Source: Methylobacterium sp. Leaf117 (GTDB lineage: Bacteria; Pseudomonadota; Alphaproteobacteria; Rhizobiales; Beijerinckiaceae). Taken from it: 62,039 nucleotides of DNA. The position numbers and the translations under genes are program-made. The stretch lies in assembly GCF_001422985.1 (NCBI RefSeq), contig NZ_LMNL01000038.1, positions 117,467 to 179,505 of the forward strand, read 5' to 3'. The notes under the pieces are model-generated. The model saw only the letters and a list, made by a program, of their open reading frames with translations. It was not told where the DNA came from and did not search any database. Of this stretch, positions 1-7,800 are shown piece after piece; the first letter of the stretch is position 1, and each line of letters begins with the position of its first letter.

Positions 1-998
1 TCCGGCGGCAGCAGGGCGAACTCCAGGCCACTCGCCGGGGACAGGCTGTCGACGTGGCCCTTGAGCTTACGTCCGGCGAAGGTGTCGACCTCGACCTCGA
101 CGGGTTGGCCCGGGCGGACGTCGGTGAGTTGGGTCTCCTTGTAGTTCGCCACGATGTATGTTGCGTCGAGTGGAACCACCGCCATGAGCTGGGTGCCGGC
201 CTGCACGTATTGCCCCACGCGTAGGGTGCGCGAGCCCACCGTTCCGTCCACGGGCGCGGTCACGATCGTGTAGGACAGGTTGAGCTCAGCCTGCCGGGCC
301 AGCGCTCGGGCATGGTCGCGCTGGGCTTCGGCCCGGCCGACCTCGGTGCTCAAAACCTCGATCTGTTGTACCGCGGCGAGCTTGGCAGCACGATCGCGGC
401 GTAGCTGCGCCGTCTTCTCGCTCAGGCCGGCCTCCGTCGCCTGTGCACGCTGGAGCGTGCCGGATCCGTTCCTGACGAGCGTCTGATAGCGCTCGGCCTC
501 CGCATTCGCGAACTTGAGGGAGGCCTGCGTCAGGGTGATCTGCGCATCCTGCTGATCGACGACCGCTCGCTGGAGAACGATCTGGGCTCCGAGGTTGCGA
601 ACGGCGGCCTCGGCCGCGGCGACATCGGCCTCCGCTTGTGCGAGCGACGTACGCAAGTCGCGGTCGTCGATGCGGGCAAGGATCTGCCCGGTCTTGACGA
701 GTTGGTTGTCCGCGACCTGCACATCGGCGATGTAGCCGGAGACCTTCGGGGCAATCGTCGTGTAGTCCGCCTTCACGTAGGCGTCATCGGTCGAGACGAG
801 ATACTGCCCGGTGCTCCAATACTCGTATCCGTAGTGCGTGCCGGCACCTGTAGCAGCGAGGAGGGCGATAGCGAGAAGCGCACGCTTGAGAGCGCGACGC
901 CCAGACTTGGTCGTGTGAGGTCGAGCGTCAGCCGATGCTGTCTGGTCGGCTACGGCAATCGCCTTCTGAAACGTCGTAGAGCGTGGCATCTCGGACAT
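1..998 (-). CDS. HlyD/EmrA-family efflux membrane-fusion protein (3' part outside window)
   Basis: Periplasmic adaptor that links an inner-membrane exporter (usually an EmrB-type MFS pump) to the outer membrane. The frame starts at an ATG at 998 with GGAGG about 6 nt upstream and stays open to the window edge. The protein has a basic cytoplasmic tail, one membrane segment near residues 37-55, a first biotinyl-lipoyl half (STDDAYVKADYTTIAPKVSG), a long Ala/Gln/Glu-rich coiled-coil hairpin, then the second lipoyl half (TIVTAPVDGTVGSRTLRVGQ) and the start of the beta-barrel domain. YVxADYTxIAPKVxGYI is the EmrA/HlyD_D23 signature. The divergent LysR gene is the likely regulator. Substrate unknown. 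Confidence 0.9.
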   Translation of the reverse strand, partial: MSEMPRSTTFQKAIAVADQTASADARPHTTKSGRRALKRALLAIALLAATGAGTHYGYEYWSTGQYLVSTDDAYVKADYTTIAPKVSGYIADVQVADNQLVKTGQILARIDDRDLRTSLAQAEADVAAAEAAVRNLGAQIVLQRAVVDQQDAQITLTQASLKFANAEAERYQTLVRNGSGTLQRAQATEAGLSEKTAQLRRDRAAKLAAVQQIEVLSTEVGRAEAQRDHARALARQAELNLSYTIVTAPVDGTVGSRTLRVGQYVQAGTQLMAVVPLDATYIVANYKETQLTDVRPGQPVEVEVDTFAGRKLKGHVDSLSPASGLEFALLPP

Positions 999-1141
999 GG
1001 CATCCTCCGGTCTAGCGAGGCGCCATTCCTGTTGAAGGATGCCTCAATGCATGACCTGAGAGTGCGCCTCAGCCCGTAAAGTGATAATCCTTGAAAACCG
1101 ATAAGGACTGTCAACCGGGAGCGGATAATATCCGGTCGATC

Positions 1142-2062
1142 ATGGATCGTCTGACGAGCCTCACCGTATTCGGCCGGGTGGTGGAAGCTGGCGGCTTCTC
1201 GGCCGCGGCCCGGCGCCTCAACATGTCCGTCACCATGGTGAGCAAGCACGTCCAGTCCCTGGAGGACCGGCTGGGCGCGCGCCTCCTGAATCGCACCACG
1301 CGTAAGGTCAGCCTGACCGAGATTGGACAGGCTTACTACGAGCGGTCCAGTCAGATCCTGGCCGAGCTCGATGAGGCGGATCGGATTGCCGGCGCCTTGC
1401 ATGCCACGCCCCGGGGGCGGCTGCGGCTCCACATAGCCGGACACATCTCGAACTTCGTGGCGCCGGTCCTGCGCGAGTACCTCGCCCTCTGCCCAGCCGT
1501 GACGGCCGATCTGACTGTCGGGGACCGGATGGTCGACCTGATCGAGGATGGCTACGACCTTGCGATCCGCACCACGCCCCCGCCGGATTCGGGAATGATC
1601 GTTCGGCAGTTGACGCCTTGGCGGCATATCCTGACCTGCGCGCCGGGCTACATCGATGCGCACCCGAAACCCACGCAGATCGCCGATCTCGCCCACCATA
1701 ACTGCCTGCGCTACGCTTTCTATCCTTACGGAGACGAGTGGCGCTTCGAGGGACCCGATGGCAAACATGCATCGGTCAAGGTTGCAGGTAATATGAGCAG
1801 CAACAGCGCCGACCTCCTTCGCACGCTCACGCTGGAAGGTGCCGGCATCTTCCTCGCGCCGACGTTCCTCGTTGGCGACGATGTCGAGACCGGCCGCCTG
1901 GTACGGCTCCTGCCCAAGCATCGACCGGTCGAATTCGCGATCAACGCGATCTACCCACACCGTCGCCATCTCTCGACCAAGGTGCGCAGCTTCCTCGATC
2001 TGCTAGCAGAGCGCTTCGCCGAGCACCGCCGCTGGACCGATCCCGCTACAGCTCACGCGTGA
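1142..2062 (+). CDS. LysR-family transcriptional regulator
   Basis: DNA-binding regulator of 306 aa, the usual family length. Residues 1-60 form the LysR winged helix-turn-helix (FSAAARRLNMSVTMVSKHVQ, then LEDRLGARLLNRTTRKV). The remainder is a periplasmic-binding-protein-like effector domain of the CrgA/DmlR-type subgroup (LRLHIAGHISNFVAPVL). An in-frame start 51 nt upstream exists, but the ATG at 1142 begins exactly at the conserved MDRLTSLTVFGRVVE terminus. It is transcribed away from the EmrA-like gene across about 140 bp, the classic LysR-target arrangement, so it probably controls that pump and itself. The inducer cannot be told from sequence. Confidence 0.92.
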   Translation: MDRLTSLTVFGRVVEAGGFSAAARRLNMSVTMVSKHVQSLEDRLGARLLNRTTRKVSLTEIGQAYYERSSQILAELDEADRIAGALHATPRGRLRLHIAGHISNFVAPVLREYLALCPAVTADLTVGDRMVDLIEDGYDLAIRTTPPPDSGMIVRQLTPWRHILTCAPGYIDAHPKPTQIADLAHHNCLRYAFYPYGDEWRFEGPDGKHASVKVAGNMSSNSADLLRTLTLEGAGIFLAPTFLVGDDVETGRLVRLLPKHRPVEFAINAIYPHRRHLSTKVRSFLDLLAERFAEHRRWTDPATAHA

Positions 2063-3002
2063 AAGAGTGTCGGCGCGAGTGACCAAGAGCAGACCGTGTT
2101 TTCCATCGGCGGGTATAGCGAGCGGATGATCGCTCGCGCCGAGAACGAACATGGCCGACAGCCAGCGGCGCAGGGTTTTTCAAGACCCTGGCTCTGGATC
2201 ATACGTGCAAGTCATTTACGAGCTTGTAGAGCGCCATAAGGGAGCCTCATGCAGCTACAGTAGTAGACCCGTGAGAAAATGCAGTTCAATTTGGCAACGG
2301 GACACTGAGACCAACACAATTACTGGGTCAATTCGCACCAGCAGGACCTCCACGTTACTGCTTGACCCGCCTCGGAGCGAACAAACGGCTTCCGACCCAA
2401 CCATGCGGCTCTCTAAACGCCCACTTCTCGAAACTCTCACCCGATGGCAGATAACCGGAGATCCAGCCGATCCGTTCGTAGGGCAGAGCGGCAGAAGGCG
2501 GCCCTTTGCAGGCTTGAGGAAGGTCCGCTTCCCTGCAGCTTGGTGGAAGAAGGGCTAAGCGCGCTTTAGCTTGGCACTAAAAAGGCTGTCAAAAACTACT
2601 TGGCAGCAATGCGGTTCGATCAAATTCAATTTGAAGCTGCGCTCGAAAATCTGTTAGCATTTCTGCGCCAGTGCCGTTGATCTTAAGGCTGCGGGTGCTG
2701 GCACCAAAAAGTGTGGCACTTGGCACCGTAGACGAGGGATATTTGCCGACCCAACCTCGCCGTAGCAGTCGGGGTGCGTCGCCCATAGGAGCCGACGTTG
2801 GTAGCATCGTTGTTGCGGCAGCAATGCGCCATGAACGGACATCAGCGGGCCGCACGGTAGCGGACATTCAGTGTCGGATAACCGTCGCCGTGCCGGCCCC
2901 TGGAGCGGGCCGCTCCTATGCGATCAGTTCTACCGAGCTATCAGCCGAACGGAGACACGAAGTGTCCTCTCCTCCTCTGGCGCTTCTGACAGCGCAAACC
3001 AC
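2063..3002. other. Gene-poor stretch of about 940 bp
   Basis: No convincing gene on either strand. Open frames here are short and resemble no family I recognise. The stretch is visibly more A/T-rich than its neighbours (for example 2220-2350 and 2570-2660), suggesting foreign or decayed DNA between the LysR gene and the accessory region. I found no clear transposon end. Confidence 0.5.
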
Positions 3003-4388
3003 TTACGGCTGCGGGTGGGCCTGTGGCGTGGGAGCCATTTTCGGCTTGGCGGGCGTCGGCGGAGCCGGATCGGGTGGCGGGCTTGGCTCAGGCGGCGACG
3101 CGTTCGTCGGTGTGTTGGCTGGCGAGACAGGCGACGGAGGCGTCGGAGCCGGTGCGACAGGCGTCACAGCCGGCAGGATCGGTGTTGGTGCCGACGCCGA
3201 GACCGCACCCGACCAACAGCTCATGTACGGGACGTTGGTCACTCGATACGCGACGAACGTCGCCACCGCTGCCCCGACGACTGCGAGCACGCCAACAAAC
3301 CCCAGAAACCTTAGCTGCCATTTGATCCGACCGGCGAGGGTGACGAAAATCGTATCGAACTGATTGCTGAGCGCCGCAAAGTCCCGCTGAAACTTGGTTT
3401 TTTGGCGCGCGATATCGTCGGATATGGACGCCAGCGTCGCCCATTGGTTTCCGATGGCGATCGCCAAGAGCGCGACGAAGATCCACGCTCCCACGACGAC
3501 GGCGAAGTTGGTCCAAAACTCGACGCCGCAGGCGGATGTGACTTTCAGCTGCGAGGCGACGATGACCGTCGCGACAGGGATACCGAGCAACTGCGTCTGG
3601 ATATCAATAATCGTTTTATGGATCTTGTTGAGATAATCGATGCGTGCGGCTTCGATCTCGTTGCGGATCTTTGAGTAAGAGAAGCTGGACGCGAACAGCT
3701 GATAGCCGTTGCGAACTTCCTCGTTCACCGAACCGAGGTTTGCGATGAGGTGGCGAAACCGGACTGCGACCGGCTGAGACGCGCAGATCCCGATGACGGC
3801 TTCGGCGAGGATCGCGAGCTTCTGGTCTCGGTGAATCTCGTCGGCGCACGCGCTGAGAATGGCGTCGGCGTCGGAGACGCTCACACGGTCCAAGTCGGCG
3901 GCCTTATACGCCAGCGGAACGCTGAACTTGCCATCCTTGATGAAGATCAATTCCCTTTTGGATTGATCGACATAGGCCGCTGCTTCGCCGACGAGCTTCG
4001 TGAACTCGAGGACCTTGCGATAGGTCGCTAAGCGCTTGGGACAGGGATCGATGTCCGGTGTGATACTGCCGTCGATGACGAAGTAGGCACGCGGTTCTTT
4101 GACCCGCGCTTCCGGGGTATCGAGCAACCCGTCGAAGTCACGAACGAGGGAGCCGAGCGCAGTCCGGGGTGGGCCGACGCGGACTGATACGATCTGACCG
4201 ACTTGAAGCGCGTCGTCGTCGAGCACCACGATGTCTGCGTCAACAGCGACATCCTGGTCATCGTCGATGAGTTGGATGACCTCCAAGACTTCTGGGGTCG
4301 CAATCGACAGCCTTCCCTGATCGCCGTTCTGATCGAAGGCGATATGACGATACAGCAGGGTCAGCTGGTCGAATGTGATCCTAGCCAT
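3003..4388 (-). CDS. Membrane protein of unknown function, partner of the NdpA-like gene
   Basis: A 461-aa protein with no family I can name. Residues 1-260 look soluble (mixed alpha/beta, an Asp-rich stretch DDDQDVAVDADIVVLDDD). Hydrophobic segments follow near 269-283, 292-313 (FAVVVGAWIFVALLAIAIG) and 360-382 (FLGFVGVLAVVGAAVATFVA), the last two separated by a polar loop of about 45 residues. The last 60 residues are a Pro/Ala/Thr-rich low-complexity tail. The ATG at 4388 lies inside the 3' end of the ndpA-like gene (8-nt overlap), so the two are almost certainly translated from one mRNA and act together. A nucleoid-binding protein paired with a membrane anchor could form a two-gene stress or defence module; that is inference. 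Confidence 0.8.
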   Translation of the reverse strand: MARITFDQLTLLYRHIAFDQNGDQGRLSIATPEVLEVIQLIDDDQDVAVDADIVVLDDDALQVGQIVSVRVGPPRTALGSLVRDFDGLLDTPEARVKEPRAYFVIDGSITPDIDPCPKRLATYRKVLEFTKLVGEAAAYVDQSKRELIFIKDGKFSVPLAYKAADLDRVSVSDADAILSACADEIHRDQKLAILAEAVIGICASQPVAVRFRHLIANLGSVNEEVRNGYQLFASSFSYSKIRNEIEAARIDYLNKIHKTIIDIQTQLLGIPVATVIVASQLKVTSACGVEFWTNFAVVVGAWIFVALLAIAIGNQWATLASISDDIARQKTKFQRDFAALSNQFDTIFVTLAGRIKWQLRFLGFVGVLAVVGAAVATFVAYRVTNVPYMSCWSGAVSASAPTPILPAVTPVAPAPTPPSPVSPANTPTNASPPEPSPPPDPAPPTPAKPKMAPTPQAHPQP

Positions 4389-5391
4389 CTTGGCTGTACT
4401 CAGCGCGCAGCTGCGCTGTGAGATCCTCGGGCAGGCCGGTCAACGTGAGGGTGTTGTCCTCAGCGTTGAACCGCACATTTCCGCGGGTGATCGCGTCGCG
4501 GTTGAACTCGATGCTCCAGGTCGGAGTCTTTCCCTTGAATTTAATCAGCGGTCCGAGGGCGCGGCGATCAGGCACGAAGCCGTCGTTGAGGCGCAGATCG
4601 GGATCGGCCAGAACGGTCATCAGCCTCTCGGGATCCTGCGGGCTCAGTTCGTTAGCCAGCGCCTCGAAGCTGAGTTCCTCCTGAGCCTTGGCAGAACGCT
4701 CGCAGATGGTTTTCGCGCGGGCAAGGAAATCGTCCTTGCTCGGGGTGTCCATGCCTTCATCGGTGGCGAATGCCATCAGCGCCTGGACGAGCTCGGCCGT
4801 GTCGCGGCGGTTCTGGACCGTGGTGTCACAGCCGAGGAATTCCATGAAGTACTCGGAGACCTCCCGCTTGCCCTTCAAGAAGCCGATGTAGCGCTCCTCG
4901 CCGTTGGCCCAGCCGGTCATGTTGATGCGGCCCGCGAACCGAAAACCGTCCATGTCGAGATGGCGGACATCCTGGACATCGAGGTCGCTCGTCATCGACG
5001 CGCCGAGCTTCTCGTTGACGATCGCGATGAGTAGGTACTGCCGTTCTTCGCGCTCGAAGTGAGCGAAGAAGACGTGGCCGCCCGTGGCAGCGCCCTTGTA
5101 GCTCGCCTGGGCTTTCAGCGTTTCCATCATCTTGTGCGTCAGCGTCGTGAAGTCACTAGGCTGGACGTTGAGGTAGGCACGGAGGTGCTTCTCGGTCGGA
5201 AATCGATCTTCATCGACCGCGAATTTCCCGTAAGATTTCGAGGTCCGCTTGGCGTAGAGAGCGGTGAGGTCGTCGATCACGCGTTGCATCGTCTGAGTAA
5301 CTTTCAGGTCACTTTTTCCGTGCTTAACGACGAAGGACCCCTGGGTTTTGGTCAGGTCGTGGATCGCGACGCGGATAATGGTGTTTGTCAC
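4381..5391 (-). CDS. Nucleoid-associated protein, NdpA/YejK family
   Basis: A 336-aa protein matching the 37-kDa nucleoid-associated protein family (E. coli YejK/NdpA, 335 aa) over its whole length. Visible hallmarks are SKSYGKFA near residue 65, GGHVFFAHFEREERQYLLIA, the LDVQDVRHLDMDGFRFAGRI block, FLKGKREVSEYFMEFLGC and the C-terminal LTLTGLPEDLTAQLR. Family members bind DNA and nucleoid; the exact biochemical role is not established. The GTG at 5391 is preferred because GGGAGG lies about 5 nt upstream and the conserved N-terminus (IIRVAIHDLTK) begins right after it. It overlaps the membrane-protein gene downstream. It may be an accessory copy rather than the housekeeping one. Confidence 0.88.
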   Translation of the reverse strand: MTNTIIRVAIHDLTKTQGSFVVKHGKSDLKVTQTMQRVIDDLTALYAKRTSKSYGKFAVDEDRFPTEKHLRAYLNVQPSDFTTLTHKMMETLKAQASYKGAATGGHVFFAHFEREERQYLLIAIVNEKLGASMTSDLDVQDVRHLDMDGFRFAGRINMTGWANGEERYIGFLKGKREVSEYFMEFLGCDTTVQNRRDTAELVQALMAFATDEGMDTPSKDDFLARAKTICERSAKAQEELSFEALANELSPQDPERLMTVLADPDLRLNDGFVPDRRALGPLIKFKGKTPTWSIEFNRDAITRGNVRFNAEDNTLTLTGLPEDLTAQLRAEYSQDG

Positions 5392-5870
5392 CTGCCCTCC
5401 CAGCGGCGAATGCAACGACCTCAGGTGTCGTTCACTGCGGCCGAGACTGGCTTGGCGCAAGGACGCTGACAACCCAGACGATACGATCGCCGCCCCCTGT
5501 CCCGAGCTCCTTTCGGAGTGAGTTGGACCGTGCAGAGCGCTGACCCCGCATCCCACGTGACCCCGCTGTTTTACATTGTGAACGAAACAAGAACAAGCGT
5601 GGGTAAGCAGCGGAGTGCTCGCTACGTCAAAGCGCAGAAAACCTGCGCCGCTGTATGCAAACTAGGGTTTTGGATACAGCACGTTTCGAAGTGTCGGACC
5701 GCGTGGGACTGACGGTCACTGTCGAGGATGCGACTGGCGAGAAGGCCCGCCATCTTGAAGAGCTTCGAATCTTGCCGCCATCGCATTGGGGTGGCGGCCG
5801 GAGCGCGCGGAGCGTCTCGCGGCGTTTGTCCGTCCCAATGGTCGCAACCTTTCCGAGCTGGCGGATCGAT
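5392..5870. other. Intergenic stretch upstream of the ndpA-like gene
   Basis: No gene seen. An A/T-rich patch at 5565-5600 could hold the leftward promoter for the ndpA/membrane-protein pair, but no -35/-10 pair is clear enough to call. The IS5-type remnant begins just to the right. Confidence 0.4.
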
Positions 5871-5875
5871 GATTG

Positions 5876-6530
5876 ATAGGGTGTCGGTTTTGGGGAGGCT
5901 TGCCCATGCTGACACGGATGACGGACGCGGATTGGACGATTGCCCTGGAGGTGTTCCGCGCGGTTCGCTCGCGACGGGGCGACAAGGGGCGTGACGACCG
6001 CAGATTTCTGGAAGCGCTGCATTATTTCACAGTTCAGAGCGTCACGTGGCGGACACTGCCGGCCGAGTTCGGGAACTGGAATTCGATCTGGAAGCGGTTC
6101 TGGCGGCTGCGCGAGAACGGGACGATCGATGCCTTCTTCGAGGCGCTGGCCGAACTGAGCTCCACCGCGGACTTCGTGCAGATGTTCGACTCGACGGTGG
6201 TCCGCGCTCACGTCTCGGCGGCCGCCGCAGAAGGGGGCAGCAGCATCAGGCGCTCGGCCGCTCGCGAGGCGGCTTCTCGACAAAAATCCACCTCAAGACC
6301 GACTTTTCCGGCCTGCCCCTCGCGTTTGTCCTGACCGGTGGAGAAGCTGGTGACAGCCCACAGTTCGAAACGCTGCTGGATCTCGGGCCGGACGTGAGGC
6401 CCCGCGCCGCCATCACTGACAAGGGCTACGGCAGCAAACGCAATGGCGCCGCCGCCCGCATCCGCGGCATCGCGCCGATCATTCCCGACAAAGCCAACGC
6501 CAAGAACAGACCTGTCTTCTTCCCTAAAGA
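5876..6530 (+). mobile_element. IS5-family (IS427-group) insertion-sequence remnant
   Basis: The DNA encodes a recognisable IS427-group transposase but lacks the 3' part of the element. The left boundary is approximate, near the GGTGTCGG stretch at 5880. The right boundary is where transposase similarity stops, near 6530, after the KNRPVFFPK motif; the normal C-terminal segment (RARIEQxxGKLKRFKR type) is absent. No intact inverted-repeat pair was found. The remnant is dead as an autonomous element and separates the ndpA pair from the seven-gene operon. Confidence 0.75.
5906..6530 (+). pseudogene. IS5/IS427-type transposase, frameshifted and 3'-truncated
   Basis: The first frame (from the ATG at 5906, GGGGAGG upstream) encodes the N-terminal IS5 domain (MTDADWTIALEVFRAV, TWRTLPAEFGNWNSIWKRFW) and reaches FDSTVVRAHVSAAAAEGG. 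At a run of five G near 6232-6236 homology moves to another frame (QQHQALGRSRGGFSTKIHLK, then TDKGYGSKRNGAAARIRGIA). One missing G, or programmed frameshifting known in some IS5 relatives, would explain this. Homology ends at VFFPK, so the catalytic C-terminus with the last acidic residue is missing. Not functional. Confidence 0.8.
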
Positions 6531-6807
6531 TGGTGAACGCGGGATAGACGATCTCTCAGGATCTCGTCGAACGATCCCGACCTCTCCCGGAGGGTGATGC
6601 CGAAGGTCAACTCGGCGGAGACGCAGCTTTGATGGCAGGAATCATCGCGACGCGAACCGTCCTCGCGATCACCTCGATTCCTCGTGTGATGATCGGACTC
6701 GACCGGATCGGACTGCTTTGACATGGACCGGCGGTGCAGCCGAACGGCGACCGCTCACCCGCGGTGAGCGGCCTGCGAGCCGTCGCGGACCCGCACTGCG
6801 GAGTGCG

Positions 6808-7800
6808 TCATGTCTCGGCTGCGCGAGGCGCGACGAGCGCGGGTGCCCGGGTACCGGGACCGACCCAGGCGTCGAGGAACCGGCCGAGATGGGGGCGGCC
6901 CGCGCGTTCCGCCTCCAGGTACGCGGCTACGCGGTGGATCGCCTCTTGGTAGGCGTCGGCGTGGACGCGCCCGGAGAGATGGGCCCAGCGAAGATAGAGG
7001 ATGGCGAGGTTGAGGCAGTCCGTCTCGCAGTAGTCGCGGACCCGCCCGATCTCGCCGGCCTCCATCAAGGCGGCGACGTTCGCGCCGTGCTCACCGAGCT
7101 TGCCCGGGGCTCCGACCAACGCGGCCGCTTCGTCGAGGGTCAAGCGCGGAGCCGCTCCGAAGTCGGCGAGAACCTCCATCAGGTCGATGTGCCATTCCGT
7201 GGCGTAGCGGTTGCCGTACCCCGCCCAGCGGGTACCGCGCCGGAACCAGGCGGGGGTGGCGATGCAGTGACGCATCGACCGAAGCAACAGCGTCGGCACG
7301 TCGAAGGACCGACCGTTCCAGGTCACCACACGGTAGTGCCCCGCCTCGAAGAAACGCCAGAAGGCTCGCAACAGGCGCGCCTCGTCCCAACCGGGTTCGC
7401 CTCCGCTGCGACAGGACCGCATGTGGTAGGCTTCCCCGCGACCGGCGCCGCCATGGGCGATGCCGATCTCGACGAAGCTGATCGCCACGACGCGGTGCCA
7501 TGCCGGCTTGGGAAACCGTTCCGGGTCCCAGGCATGAGGCAGCAAGTCGGCATCGATCACCGTCTCGATATCCAGCGCGAGGAGCGCGTCGTGCGGTTCG
7601 CCTTCCCCGACGACCCGGGGCCGCGCGGCCTTGCCGGGTGACGGGCGAGTGCCTCCTCGGACACGGCGATCCGGGCTCCCGAGCGGGTCCGATCCGGAAC
7701 CGGGACCCGCGGCCTGTCCGGGCGGAGGCGTCGCATCGGTGGGGGGCATCGACATGCGCTGGGTCCTCCGGGGCGGGGTGATGTCGGATCGTCCCGTCAT
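6808..7800 (-). CDS. Predicted 3'-5' exonuclease, DEDDy type (PolB-like/RNase H fold)
   Basis: A 330-aa protein with the three exonuclease motifs in order: ExoI ALDIETV (D77, E79), ExoII VTWNGRSFDVP (D167) and ExoIII RDYCETD (Y257...D261, the DEDDy form). It resembles predicted PolB-like 3'-5' exonucleases that act alone without a polymerase domain, so it probably degrades or trims single-stranded or nicked DNA (RNA possible). The first 65 residues are Pro/Gly/Arg-rich and probably unstructured. The ATG overlaps the stop of the upstream AAA+/M41 gene by 4 nt (ATGA), so translation is coupled. It is the last gene of the seven-gene leftward operon. Confidence 0.85.
   Translation of the reverse strand: MTGRSDITPPRRTQRMSMPPTDATPPPGQAAGPGSGSDPLGSPDRRVRGGTRPSPGKAARPRVVGEGEPHDALLALDIETVIDADLLPHAWDPERFPKPAWHRVVAISFVEIGIAHGGAGRGEAYHMRSCRSGGEPGWDEARLLRAFWRFFEAGHYRVVTWNGRSFDVPTLLLRSMRHCIATPAWFRRGTRWAGYGNRYATEWHIDLMEVLADFGAAPRLTLDEAAALVGAPGKLGEHGANVAALMEAGEIGRVRDYCETDCLNLAILYLRWAHLSGRVHADAYQEAIHRVAAYLEAERAGRPHLGRFLDAWVGPGTRAPALVAPRAAET

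Noticed and set aside
2067..2090. TGTCGGCGCGAGTGACC considered as the left end of the Tn7-like element
   Set aside because: Only the first six bases match the candidate right end, with no GACAAAA core and no target duplication.
5880..5895. TGTCGGTTTTGGGG considered as a Tn7-type left end
   Set aside because: It belongs to the start of the IS5-type remnant and does not continue to match the right end.
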